Origin: Dryomyza anilis
Taxonomy: Eukaryota; Arthropoda; Insecta; Diptera; Dryomyzidae
Length of the DNA stretch: 64,000 nucleotides
Direction of reading: 5' to 3'
NCBI GenBank assembly: GCA_951804985.1
Contig: OX638131.1
Location: 6,114,630 to 6,178,629 of the forward strand
The notes under the pieces were generated by a model. That model saw only the letters and a list, made by a program, of their open reading frames with translations. It did no database searches and was not told where the DNA came from. Numbering within the stretch: the first letter of the stretch is position 1; each line of letters opens with the position of its first letter. Below are positions 1-10,960 of the stretch, piece after piece. The translations under genes were made by a program, and so were the position numbers.

Positions 1-700
1 GCACAGCGCGCTGATCGTCGTTGCCAGATAAACGCCAAATGAAGGCAACTAAATGGCAAGGGAAACACTCGATCGACATGACCACAGACAGACAAACGAA
101 ACCTATTTTATTTTGTACAAAAGTGACAAAAAGTGTAACAACTGTCTGTGTAACAACTTTCGGTGTAACAACTACGGCGCAGTTAACAGTGAACAATTGT
201 GGCTGTTCTTCAGTTGGTTACTGCTGCGCACCTGGCGTTCTTCAATCGCAGTTGGCCAGGGGCGCTGTCAGTACAAGTGGGTGACGAATAGGTACAACAG
301 CAATAGTTAAAAATTGGAAGCGTTAGTCGTGTCAATCACGGCCACTGATCGATTTGGAATTAGATACTATCGTCGAATTTTTCTGTGCAAGTTTAAATTT
401 ATTTTAAACTTAGTTTAAACTTTTTAACATTTTTAAAACGTCTGTCAAAACAGTCGAATGCTTTTAAATTTTACATAGAGATAAACAAAGTAATAAGTTT
501 AAAATAAATATTTTTGATATATTGATTATAGAGCAAATTAATTCTTGTTTAAACTAAGTTTAAATTAAAATATAAAAAACTGAACAACTGTGTATTCAAC
601 TTTATTTAAGCAGAGATTACCCTACGGGGAAATGAACCTGTACAAGGCTAGGCACGTGACTGGTTACTAGGAGATAGTGAACCGGTCCTAGTTCTGGCTC
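1..700. other. Unique non-coding sequence
   Basis: Short open frames at 21-310 are threonine/cysteine-rich, arise from TGTAACAAC-like repeated words and resemble no known protein. No splice-bounded exon was recognised. A small foldback (listed separately) lies at 403-564. Confidence 0.5.
403..564. repeat. Small foldback with 18-bp perfect inverted ends
   Basis: TTTAAACTTAGTTTAAAC at 403-420 and its exact reverse complement at 547-564 bracket about 126 bp of AT-rich sequence. Each arm is itself nearly palindromic. This looks like a degenerate MITE or a hairpin-forming element; no target duplication was identified. Confidence 0.5.
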
Positions 701-1250
701 TTTATCTTTTATAATGGTACATTCAGTAAAAAAAATATTTTTTTTTATTTAAATATTTTTTTTATTTCTTTTTTATTGTTACTTTTTTATATATTTTAAA
801 TTTAAGTTATTTTATTTTACTTTACATTATATTTTAAATTATATTTTATTTTACCTAACCTTCATGCATTCACATTTCACTAATGATTCCACCCTTGTAT
901 TCGTGCAATATAATTTCTTCCAAGATATATTATATTTAAATCAATACAGTATCGAAAAACAGTCTACGAATTATAGATGCATTAGTTGTAGCGTAAATAT
1001 GTCTCGTGACTATGGCGTCACCTATTGCCTTTTCGCTTCACTAGCGACATACTTAGCAGGGACACAATCCGTCTCCTCATGCAGACCGGTCACATGATAG
1101 TTAGTTTTAGAGCAATTGACACCTTTTTACCGTAAATAGTATTTTTTTTTGAGATGTTCATATAATACTTAGCAACATTTTTGTACCTAATTAATCATTA
1201 AAATCCAAACAAATTCCAATAAAGTAGAATTTAACTTTGCATAAATGCAC
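701..1250. other. AT-rich low-complexity then unique sequence
   Basis: T- and A-runs dominate 725-860. From 864 to 1250 the sequence is unique with no recognisable gene; a 77-residue frame there has no family resemblance. Confidence 0.5.
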
Positions 1251-1253
1251 ATA

Positions 1254-1440
1254 TAGAAAAACCCTCTCTTAGCATGAGGTTGAAAGAACGAAAAAGCTAG
1301 TTGTAAGAACCAACTTCTTTAGGTTAAATCGAGTTGTCTACAATTTTGTTGGCGGAACTGCAATATTGACGTTACTGTTCGAAATTGTTCTAAAACTGTT
1401 CGAAATTGGCAGTTGTCCATTTAGTTTTGACTATACGAAC
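1254..1440 (-). mobile_element. Partial CACACAGAA-family MITE, inverted
   Basis: The words GCATGAGGTTGAAAGAACG and AAAAAGCTAGTTGTAAGAAC are the reverse complement of the right end of the better preserved copy at 13876-14176. They are followed by the family's GTTCGAAATTGTTCTAAAAC segment. The left terminus is decayed to TAGAAAAACC. Only the right part of the element is recognisable. Confidence 0.6.
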
Positions 1441-1491
1441 CGGATTAAGCAGTTGAGAGAAATCTTAAAATTGAATTTGTGAATTTCGCTT

Positions 1492-1880
1492 TATACAGGA
1501 TGTTTGGTTCATCGATGTCAATAATTCAGGAGATTATTCTATGACTCATAAAAATTAGCAAATGTTAAATCAAAAAATGTCTAATTTTGCACACAATTTA
1601 AGTTATAGAGTGTTTAAGAAATGCATATTACAGACTTAACCTAGTCAAGAAAATGGTTATAAAATATAATTTGTTTTAGACAATTAAATTACCTTTCCCA
1701 TGCTGTATTACATCTTCAAACCGCATGATTGCTTCCTTTTTTTAAATGTATTTTAAGTTGAAATTTACAAAAATAAAAATATAAATTTTGCCTTTGTCAT
1801 TTATTTTAGCAAAATTTCGTTACGGATCACCCCACTATTTTCTATTTTATTATGAGAGACCAGTTCATTTATTAAATTAT
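1492..1880 (+). mobile_element. Left arm of a TATACAGGGTGTTT foldback element
   Basis: It starts TATACAGGATGTTTGG and then follows, with scattered differences, the left arm of the full element at 3777-5040. Shared words include GTCAATAATTCAGG, TTTAAGAAATGCATATTAC, TAGTCAAGAAAATGG and AAAATTTCGTTA. Similarity fades near 1880, so the right arm is missing or replaced. No transposase frame is present. Confidence 0.65.
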
Positions 1881-1910
1881 ATACTTTCTTTTAAATCAAA
1901 ATCATATATC

Positions 1911-2162
1911 GTCGTTGTGCAATGAAAAGTCACCAAATACATTTTCAAAATGCCAAATATTCATTTACAAAAATCTTTATAAATCCGTCAATTTTTAATC
2001 GATGGTCTTAATTTTTTTACCACATGATAAGAAAATGTAAATCTATCAATTGATATTTCAACTTTTAAAATGCATCAAATACTTTTTGTAATATTAATCA
2101 ACAAACTAGAAATTTAAGTTTTTCATAAAAATATATTTGGTGACTTTTCGTTCTATAACGAC
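1911..2162. repeat. Imperfect palindrome with AAAAGTCACCAAATA arms
   Basis: GTCGTTGTGCAATGAAAAG leads into TCACCAAATA on the left. The right arm, TATTTGGTGACTTTTCG followed by TTCTATAACGAC, is its near reverse complement. About 200 bp of AT-rich sequence lies between. This is consistent with a MITE of a family not otherwise seen in the window. Confidence 0.5.
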
Positions 2163-3685
2163 ATCTTGCTTTAAATATCCCATAAATATAAGGTATACTT
2201 TAAAAAAAATATATTTTGAATTTGACATATCATAACTTTTATCATATCCTTCCTAATTGAATTGGTATTATTTCAAAATATTACTTGAATCAATCTCAAT
2301 AGATACAATAGAAATTAGACAGACATTAGTAAAAAGTCAAACCCAAAAATATATACAAAACACGCGAATTGTCATTTAATTGTTCAACAGAATCATTATA
2401 GAATGAAGGTCGTGTTTCGAATTTTAGAGTCCACCGGACTATTATACTAAGATAGTCGTTAACTTCTTGTATTTCTTAAGATTTTAGTTCTTAAAAAAAA
2501 AAAACTAAAAAAAACACTTTCCAAGCATTGAGCAAGAAAATCCATGACAAATGTCGTTATTTCTTGTTTTAAGTCTGTATTACGCCATTTTTTTACTTTT
2601 GCGCCTTTTCCTGTTACTCGCGTCCATAAATAACGGTTATGTGCGCCATTTTTATTTTCCCTAGGTTCAACTTTTGCTGACTGTGCTTCGTTTCTTTTGC
2701 TGCGGCGGCCTCTAAGTTTCATTGTGATTTTTGCAACGCAGGAAATTCACAAGAAGACGACATAAGTTTTTTGTATAAGAAAAACAAAAAATATTATAAA
2801 AAAATAGAACAAGACATAGAGAATATGAATAAGAAAAAGATGAATGTGATGATGATAATGATGTTGCCAATAATGATGCTGATAACAAGCACAACAACAA
2901 CAATAATAACGCACACTTTTACAGTCATAACAATGGCTGCCATATTTTTCGCATTTAATGCGAGGCACTTGCAAAGTTGGCGGCACCAGCAACGGCAAAA
3001 CTAGGCAACCGACAACCCGTTGCGTCTCACACGCCACCACGTAACATCCTTGCGTGAGTCTTTGACTAATCCGTGCCGCCACCTACGTCTTTAGCGCCTT
3101 CGAGACAACAACGCAGCGCAGTTAAAAGTTTTGCCAAGTTGGCGCTGTCTGCCTGCCTTGCAATGGCAGCTCTGGCTGCTTGCATTCTTTATAGTTGTTG
3201 TATAGCTGTTGTGTAGTTGTTGTGTAGTTTCTCTGTAGTTGTTGTATAATAGTTGTATAGTTGTTGTAAAGCTGTTTTGTTGCTCTAAGTCGCTGCAATT
3301 TATCCTGCGAGATTTCATTGTTTTTCTACTTTCCGCACACAAGTCTTAAGCAACGCAGTGCGCGCAACATTAGCCAAAACTAACAACGAAGTAATAACGC
3401 TGTCACTAGTTGGGTGGGGGGGGAGCAACTATTGTTGTCGTCAAACGGAAACGGAAGTGAGCCCAGCACGAGATGCCGGAAGTTCGCCTAAGGTTGTACT
3501 TGATGGGATTAATCGGCTGTGTTGGAAATGCAGACAATGATGATCGGGGACTGCTTTTTTATGTCGTTGCTTATAAAATAAGTTACTATTGTTATTCAAA
3601 CCTTAAGGATATATATAAAATCTATAATATAAAATCTATCAAAAAATTTGCCATAGAAAGGAGAGCTTTTGAAACACTTATCACG
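2163..3685. other. Unique non-coding sequence with a TTG-rich degenerate microsatellite
   Basis: No exon or transposon protein was recognised. Around 3185-3285 a degenerate microsatellite built on TAGTTGTTGTATA-like units occurs. GATGATAATGATG-type triplet repeats lie near 2845-2880. Frames of 77-111 residues here are low-complexity. Confidence 0.5.
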
Positions 3686-3695
3686 GTATTAGCAT

Positions 3696-3765
3696 CAAGT
3701 TGCTCAGTTGGTTAGTGCGTTGGACTGCAGCCGGTTCAAAACACCGCGACTTCAATATCAAATAA
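3696..3765 (+). repeat. tRNA-like SINE head or tRNA pseudogene
   Basis: AGTTGCTCAGTTGGTTAGTG resembles an RNA polymerase III A box region, followed by CGTTGGACTGCAG and then CCGGTTCAAAAC, which resembles a B box. The A-to-B spacing is shorter than in an intact tRNA gene and no complete cloverleaf can be drawn, so it is not called as a tRNA. The GTTAGTGCGTTGGACTGC core is shared with the SINE at 56143. It ends just before the foldback element at 3777. Confidence 0.5.
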
Positions 3766-3776
3766 TGTTTGTTTTA

Positions 3777-5040
3777 TACAGGGTATTTGGTTTATTGATG
3801 TCAATAATTCAGGCGGCCATTCTATGACTCAAAAAATAAGAAAATATGAAATGAAAATATGTCAACCCATTTTAAAATACAGAGTGTTTAAGAAATGCAT
3901 ATTACTGACATAAAGTAAAGTTGAAATTTACAGAAATAAAAATTCGTTATCGGTCACAGTTCATTCTATGACTCAAAATAACGAGAAAATATTAAATAAA
4001 AATATGTTCTATTTTGCACACAGTTTAAGATACAGGGTGGTCAAGAAATGTATATTACTGACATAAACTAGTCAAGAAAATTGGCTATAAAGTATAATCT
4101 GTTGAAAAATGAATATCAATTTTCACTCATGTTTTAGACATTTAAATTACCTTTCTAATGGTATATCACATCTTAGAACCGCTTTTTTTTCCCTTTTTTA
4201 AAATGTACGTAAAATTGAAATTTACAAAAGATCTACAAATTTTGACTTTGCTATTGATTTTCTCAAAAATTTCGTTATGCCTGACCCCATTTTTTAAATT
4301 TATAATGATATTTCAGTTCATTTCCAATATTTATTTTAATAATCACAGTGATTTTAACCTGATAAAAAATGTTGAAAAAATAATTTAAAAGTGGCAGGTC
4401 TAGTGATTTTATGGTTGAAATAAAAAACATAGGTTTATTTGGAAATATGATCTAAAAATATGTTATGTGAAGTAATTTGATAATTATTATAATTTTAATG
4501 AATGTATTAAAATTATTTCTCGATTATTTCGATTTTTTTGTTTTATTTTCAAACACCAAATCACGAGACCTGCTACTGTTTAATTATTCCTGCAGCATAA
4601 CAAACCAGTTTAAAATCACTGTAATTAGTAAGGAAGTACTGAGAATGAACAGGTCTCTCACTATAAATTAGAAAACTTAGGTCATCCGTAACGAAATTTT
4701 GAGAAAATCAATGACAAAGTAAAAATTTTTATTTTTGTGAATTTCAACTTAAAGTACATTTTAAAAAAAGGAAGCAATCATGCGATTTGAATATGCAATA
4801 CAGCATTGGAAAGTTAATTAAATTGTCTAAAACATGGGTGAAAAATGTATATTCATTTATCAACAGATTATACTTTATAAGCAATTTTCTTGACTACCTT
4901 ATGTCAGTTCTATTCCTTTCTTAAACACCCTTTATCTTAAACTGGGTGCAAAATGAGACATATTTTTAGTTTATATTTTCTTTTTTTTTTGAGATAATGA
5001 CGCTTTTAATTATTGGCATCAATAAACTAAACACCCTGTA
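3777..5040. mobile_element. 1.26-kb foldback transposon with TA target duplication
   Basis: The ends are TACAGGGTATTTGG on the left and the inverted AAACACCCTGTA on the right, each flanked by TA (3775-3776 and 5041-5042). The arms pair far inwards. TTGCACACAGTTTAAGATA on the left matches inverted TATCTTAAACTGGGTGCAAA on the right, and even the centre has CAGGTCTAGTGATTT against AAATCACGAGACCTG. The whole element is therefore close to one long palindrome. The two short open frames inside (76 and 64 residues) show no transposase motif, so it is non-autonomous. TA duplications and CAGGGTGTTT-like ends suggest mobilisation by a Tc1/mariner-type transposase; this is inference. Confidence 0.75.
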
Positions 5041-5204
5041 TAAAATTAAATTTCCATTCAATAAATAAATGTAGATTTTTTCAATGATTATACTTCTAAT
5101 TTCATGAAGTTTAAAGGCAGACAAGTTATTTGTAATGTCCTTAAAATTGTTCCTGAAATTGACTCGTTCATACAAACTTAAATAGATTAAGAAGTATTAT
5201 ACTT

Positions 5205-5815
5205 AAAAACCACAATGGGAGAACCGATTTGTTGCGACAACCAACCCATTGCTCAACCTACGTATACGGTTCTCGTGAATGCTAAATTCGTTGCTTCCCA
5301 AGTAATAATTCCTACCAATATCCAGCCAGATTTACTAGTCACTTGTCGAGTAACTCGCAGGCGATTTCACGCACTTTCCGAACACAGAAACTAGTCAGTG
5401 AAACTCTTCGGTTTCTGGGTATTTCCCTAACAGTAACCGAACAGTTCTAGACTAGTTGTACTGGCAGTTATCTGCTCTTCGAATCCCTTTCAGAAAACGA
5501 TCAGTTTTAGAAAAGTTTTACTGGTGAGGATATACTATTCAAATCCCTACCAGTAACCGAACGGGTTTCGAAAAGTTTTCATTGGCAAATAAATACTCTT
5601 CAAATTCCTATGAGAAAATTATTAGTATTTGAGCCGCCTAGTAAATTGTTGCATGGGTTATTGCCAAAACCCATAGGTTGTTGTATTGACTAAGGAAAAT
5701 TATAACTATTTTGAGTGTGTCTCTGATAGTATTTGTTGTGGGCACCGAATATAGCAAGATCACTCATAAATTTGTAGAAAATTTGTTATAAAAGAATAAA
5801 TTTGGTTATGGCAAA
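5205..5815 (+). mobile_element. CACACAGAA-family element, long form with internal tandem repeats
   Basis: GATTTGTTGCGACAACCAAC and CGTATACGGTTCTCGTGAA match the left end of the family seen at 13876. The interior carries about four ~60-bp units of the type CCAGTAACCGAACAGTTCTA followed by GACTAG and an ATTCTTCAAAT-like tail. The same units occur in the copy at 7340-8285. The right terminus is less clear. No protein is encoded. Confidence 0.6.
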
Positions 5816-6689
5816 CAACTTTAGCGTCTTTTAAACTTTTGTAAATGTGATTTTTCTATACTTACTCCAATATTAGCAGAACTTCTCAATAGTTCTCGTA
5901 TCCTACAAGGATTCTTTTGATACAAACAAAGCCACTTCCAAGAAAATAGGTTGTGCTGCCTGTTTCTGACAATATGTTGGCTTTCACAAACGCTTTCTAT
6001 ACGTCGCATGACCTTATTTTCCATTGTTTTTATGCGGTTGGATTTGCTGTTAACTTATTAATCCTTTTTGTACAGTAGTTGCTAAATTATTTTATTTTTT
6101 CGTCCACACACAGAAAAGTTCTATGCACTTGTGGGAGGGCATTGAGAAGGATTCAGTAGTTTATTTGGTTTGCTAAAATTGCGACGCATGTTCTTTATGT
6201 CTTTGGTCGAGTTTAATGTCGTGTTGCGTGTTTGTATGCTACGGGTTTTACGACGAAATAAATGTGGCGAAAATGGCAAAAGGTGAAACACATAAAACTA
6301 TAACATTAGGACATGGGTTTTTATTAGGACGTCGGTTTTATTAGAACATAGACTATTTTATTAGGACGTAGCTTTTATTAGGAGGTATCACAAAAATAAA
6401 GACATTAAAAGCAACTAAAACTTTTGCTGCTTTAGTTTGGCAGATTTATACAGGTATACAAAGGGTTTATTTGTTTCTTTGAAGAATGCGTATTTGAAAG
6501 TAGGGTTGGGAAAAGGTTAACCATACTAAAAAGCTATTCAATCGACAGCAGCTTAATCGGGTAATACCCGGAACAATTGTTTGTGCTGGTTTTTATCTCT
6601 TTATAAGTTCCAATTTCAGTCAATACGTTACAGTGCCACTCATTCAATTCCAAGGTAGTTAAATTAAACATTGCTCGATTTCCACTTAA
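5816..6689. other. Unique non-coding sequence
   Basis: A short run of ATTAGGACGT-like words repeats four times between 6306 and 6385. No recognisable gene or element. Confidence 0.45.
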
Positions 6690-7040
6690 TTCGGTTGCTT
6701 GCTACTTATGAAATCAACAGCCCCATTAACGGTCGCATCCTCACTATCATCATCCTCTTCATCTTCAGCCGCCAAACTCAGAAATGAGCTCGAACACAAC
6801 CCGCGAGCTCCTCGATTAAATGCACTTCAGTGAGCAGCGCAGAGTTTCAATTACAAAAGGATTAAGATTGCTGGTTAAACACAGGCCCCCGACCGCTACA
6901 CCTTTAATTAATTCGAGTGGCTGTAATTACGTAGTGCCTCCAATGCGGCTCAAGACCGCCGATGCACTGCAATTCGGCGCAAGTGCATCTCTGAGATAAA
7001 TGATGATAATACGCGCGGCTCATGCAGTTTCCCACCAGAT
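6690..7040. promoter_or_regulatory. Candidate cis-regulatory block (unique, GC-richer)
   Basis: This stretch is markedly less AT-rich than its surroundings and has no open frame of note. It contains homeodomain-type cores (CTTTAATTAATTC, GGCTGTAATTACG) and several CG-containing words. The evidence is compositional only; conservation could not be tested. Confidence 0.25.
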
Positions 7041-7339
7041 GAAACATGGGCCGGCCTTTGTTATTTTTGTGCGCTTAATTGTTTTTCATGGAAATACAAT
7101 ATTCTTTTTTTGGGGAAAAATAAGACTTAATTGCTGCAGGTAGATGGTAATAAAAAGCGTTTAATTGTTGTTGTGACTTTACTTCAATGCGCCACCACCG
7201 AAATGATGGATGAGATGGGATGAGTTCAGTTGAGTTGTGTAGTTGGTAGGTTTTTCATTTTGGAACAATTTAAAAAGTTACTGGTAATTGAGATTGGGAC
7301 GATAAGGCGCAGTTTTCTGAATGATATGTTGAACATTTA
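7041..7339. other. Unique non-coding sequence
   Basis: AT-rich, no recognised gene, RNA or mobile element. Confidence 0.45.
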
Positions 7340-8285
7340 GAAAAGAAATTTGTTGTACTAACGAACACATTGAACAATTAACTTATTCGGTGCTCTCAAC
7401 TGTCGAGTCTGTTCTACAGTCCTCAATGCGAATAGAAATAGAATAGAAAATTGTTGCGCCAACCAACTCATTGTTCAAGCAACTTAGTCGGTGCTCTCAA
7501 CTATTAAGTCCGTTCTTAGTATTCAATGGGAATAAATTGAAAAACTTCGCACTGAAGACGGGACAATTGATGGGGACCATAAATCATAATCAATGTTCTT
7601 TAATTTTCGCATAAAACGAGAGTAGTGGTAAAAGTATGTATCGAGTTCGTCTATGTGAGACATACTCCGTCACCCTAATCTAAGTCGGTTCTTATAGCTA
7701 AATGTTAAAGTAATAATTCTTAGCAGTATCCAGCCAATTTTACTAGTCATTTTTCGAGTAACTCGCAACGATGTCACGCACTTTCCTTCCAGAAACTATC
7801 CAGTAAATTCTTCGGTTTCTGGGCATTTCCCCACCAGTAACCGAACAGTTCTTGACTAGTCAGGAATGACTGACAGGCATATATTCTTCAAATCTCTACC
7901 AGTAACCGACCAGTTTTTGACTAGTTTTATTGAGGGCAGACCAGTTTTTTGACTAATCTTCAAATCCCTACCAGTAACCGAAAAGATTTCGACTAGTTCT
8001 CACTGACGATTATACTCTTCTTAAATTCTTAAGAGAAACTTAGCAGTATTTGAGATATAACTTGGGATATAACTAAATATTAAAGTAAAGTAGTAGAGAC
8101 CTAGTACAGACCTATTTAGAATAGTTTTAGAAGAATTTGACGTGTGTATATGATTCTGTTTCAAGCTGTAATTTAGGAGGCAGTTGTATCAACTAATTTA
8201 TAGAAATTCCGTGATGTTGGTTGCCACAACTAACTTCTTATTTCGTCCAAACTCAAAGAGGATATTTCTTTGTGTTGATAGTAGG
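7340..8285 (+). mobile_element. CACACAGAA-family element, second long form
   Basis: The left part carries the family's TTGTTGCGCCAACCAACTC and TAGTCGGTGCTCTCAAC. The middle repeats CCAGTAACCGAACAGTTCTT and TTGACTAG units about four times. The right part ends GATGTTGGTTGCCACAACTA then CTTCTTATTTCGTCC, matching the right end of the 13876-14176 copy, and finally TTTCTTTGTGTTG. A second, partial left end lies at 7340-7430 (AATTTGTTGTACTAACGAAC), so the locus may hold two overlapping insertions. No coding capacity. Confidence 0.6.
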
Positions 8286-8296
8286 TAGAATTAGTT

Positions 8297-8690
8297 TTGA
8301 TTCACGCTCACTCAGGGGCATTTGATGTTTTACTCAAAGTCACCCAAAATCACGTGAGTAAATTAAGAGTCAATCACGTAAGTTACGCTAAAATGACGTG
8401 TTTCAATTTTGCCAAATTTCGGCTCACGCAGACACAGAAAAAAATAATCGACGTAAATATAGCAACCAATTTTAATTGCATTCATTAATCAATCCAGCAA
8501 TGAAATTAGCTATATTTACGTCGATTATTTTTTTCTCTGCAGTCACTCACGCACAAATTGTAATCACTCACAGTCACTCACGGTCTTTTATTGGTCTACT
8601 CACACTCACTCACAATCACGTGAGTCAATTGAGGATCAATCGCAATTATGCCTGATCAAACGAGATTCACGTGAATCACATCTGCTCAAA
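8297..8690. repeat. Duplicated TCACTCAC/CACGTGAGT module
   Basis: The segment AAAATCACGTGAGTAAATTA near 8346 recurs as CACAATCACGTGAGTCAATT near 8611, each followed by a (G/A)GTCAATC-like word. This makes a diverged direct duplication of about 265 bp. Three perfect CACGTG E-box cores (8351, 8617, 8668) and many TCACTCAC words are packed in. A 110-bp MITE sits between the two copies. Confidence 0.6.
8432..8541. mobile_element. Compact MITE with 28-bp perfect inverted repeats
   Basis: The left arm at 8436-8463 runs AGAAAAAAATAATCGACG then TAAATATAGC. The right arm at 8509-8536 is its exact reverse complement. Only 45 bp lie between. GCAG occurs directly outside both ends and may be a 4-bp target duplication. 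Remnants of the same family are seen at 10430 and, inverted, near 29340-29410. Confidence 0.75.
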
Positions 8691-9799
8691 TCCTTTATAT
8701 ATTACAAAATATTTGCAGTGGGATCTTTTGGTGTTCCATTTTCAACATTTAAATTTCTTAAATTTAGTATAATCTTTTTATGGAACAGCTTCTTTTTGTC
8801 CCGTCAAACCCTTTCATTGTTCAATTCGCATTTGCATAAAATTCTCCAAACAGTTTCCGCCACATGCATTCGCTCGGAAACGAGTTGCGAGTTGATTGTC
8901 CGCCACCGCAAACAACTACTGACATTAAATACCATATAAATGCAACGGCTAATTATTTTGTGAATACGGTTTAGTGCACCGGATGGCACACTGAACTGAC
9001 CCACCACATAAAATACTAAAAATGTACGCACAAATTGCGTAACCGCCATTGGACGCTTAAATTCGCAATTTAAATTGCAAATCTATGCAAAACTTCGAAA
9101 CAAATCGCATAGATAATGTGGGTGTCGGAAACGGACAGAATCATGTAGTGATGCCACGGCAAATATAGTGCATAAATTGTTGAAATAAAACATTTCTAAA
9201 TTTAGACTATTCGTAGTTTATATTTGCAAATATCAAATATTTCATTTCACTGACTTTGATGTTGGTTTGCTGGATTTCGAAATATTTTTTGAAATAAATG
9301 AATGTTTATACCGAATTATTCCTAATTCTTGAAATTTTATAAGTTTAAAACTCGCATGGACGTGACTTAAAGCCGATCGGTCCAGCAAAATTATCGAATT
9401 GACGTAATGGAGAAATATCTCAATGTGGAATATTTAAAATGTAATTTTGTTATACAGAATACTATCACAATAATTCCCATATATTTTCCAAATTTATCTT
9501 TCGTGTATTCTCGAATATTTTTAATATAATAATACGGGATAATAAAACCAACTGTCAAGGGGTCAATTGATACCTGATTGATATCCGGTAAGGACTCAAT
9601 TTATTTAATCAGAAAATTATTGAAAATCAGCTAGATCATAAAAATAGGCATCAATTAATTATAAAAATTAGTAATGATATTATAAAAACTATTGAAACGA
9701 GTAAACTATTATATTAATTGTTTGAATATTATTATACAAATAGTATGCATCCTATTGGCCAATTTTAATAGTAAAAATAATTGTTTTATTTTTAAAATA
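8691..9799. other. Unique AT-rich sequence
   Basis: No gene recognised. Frames of 73-88 residues are unremarkable and show no domain. The end grades into the foldback family of 9.8-10.4 kb. Confidence 0.45.
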
Positions 9800-10419
9800 C
9801 GATTAATCGATAAATTGCGTGTCATTTTGTTGGATATTTTTAGCCACAAAAGACAAAACCAAAAGGGCGAATTTGAAAAATTGAAAATCTTGTCATGCCA
9901 AAAGGGCGCATTTTTTCGTTTTTTCACCATAACTTTTGATTGGTATAAATTAAAATAGTGGTGTAAAGGCAATTTTTGTTTGTTTTCAAAGCACCTATCG
10001 ACCTGCATCATTATTTTTCCAAACATTTTTCCTGCAAATAATAAAAGGCAAATTAATGTTTGACAAAATATTTTTAATTAAGTGTACCAATATATAGGTG
10101 CTTTAAAAGCAAACAATTAATGACTTCACATTACTATTTTATCTTGCGCTAATAAAAAGTTATAGCATAAAAAACAAAAATATTTGCGTTTTGATCAGGA
10201 TATAGCCTCACAAAATCGGTATTTATAATTTAGTAGGTTGTCCAAATCTAAAGATATTTTATATACGTTATAATAATTGACGAATAAATCAAAATAACAG
10301 AAAAAAATGAAAAAAAATATAAATTTTGCTAATTTTTATAGCACTTCAAACTTTAAAATTTGATTTCCCAACATTTTTAACAATGCACATTCGCCTCTTT
10401 GGAGTGACAGTGACGATAT
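9800..10419 (+). mobile_element. AAAGGGCGAAT foldback family, copy 1 (partial left side)
   Basis: From GCGTGTCATTTTGTTGGA and GACAAAACCAAAAGGGCG onwards it parallels the copy at 32106-33322 almost base for base, including GTTTTGATCAGGATATAGCC and TAGTAGGTTGTCCAAATC. It ends GTGACGATAT (10410-10419), the same terminus as that copy. The left terminus ATATCGTCAC is not evident, so the left end is truncated or decayed. No transposase. Confidence 0.7.
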
Positions 10420-10429
10420 GATAAATCTG

Positions 10430-10560
10430 GTACACAGAAAAAATAATCGATGTAAATACAGCAACCACAAATTATTGTGTATCATTAACTGGTTAGCAAC
10501 GAAATCTAATGTATTTAGCAAACACATTCGCTAAAAATGTGATTTGCTTCCAATCAAGGA
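10430..10560 (+). mobile_element. Decayed copy of the AATAATCGACGTAAATA MITE
   Basis: ACACAGAAAAAATAATCGAT then GTAAATACAGCAACCA repeats the left arm of the 8432-8541 MITE. The right arm is not clear. Confidence 0.5.
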
Positions 10561-10960
10561 CTTTGAAAATTGCAAACTATTTAACTGGTTGGTCGAAGTA
10601 TTTTTATAATCTTCAGAGTTTTTATAATTCTCATTCAGTTAATTAAAAAAGAATGTTACAAATTCTAGTGAAAGTACATAACATATACATTTCTGATGAT
10701 GAAGTTGGAAGCATAATTAAATATGCAACCATTGTCATCATCACCATTTTTGACGACACACTTAGAGGATGATCAAGCTCTATAAGTCTATATCTTGGCA
10801 TATACCAAATGAGAATAATATGCGCACAATCAAACGCGCAAATAAAAATTCCATCATTTGCTTGTTTGCGGCGTTCATTCGCTGCAAACTCGCATAATGA
10901 TGCCGCGCCGAGTCTTGTGCTCAGCATCGTGTGCTCAACAACGGCGATTGTTAATGCAAT
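10561..10960. other. Unique sequence
   Basis: A slightly GC-richer patch lies at 10820-10950. Overlapping frames on both strands (88 and 110 residues) are not recognisable and have no exon structure. Confidence 0.45.

Noticed and set aside
4158..4671. Transposase in the 1.26-kb foldback element
   Set aside because: The two short frames lack any DDE motif or helix-turn-helix pattern and the sequence is palindromic, so there is no room for a gene.
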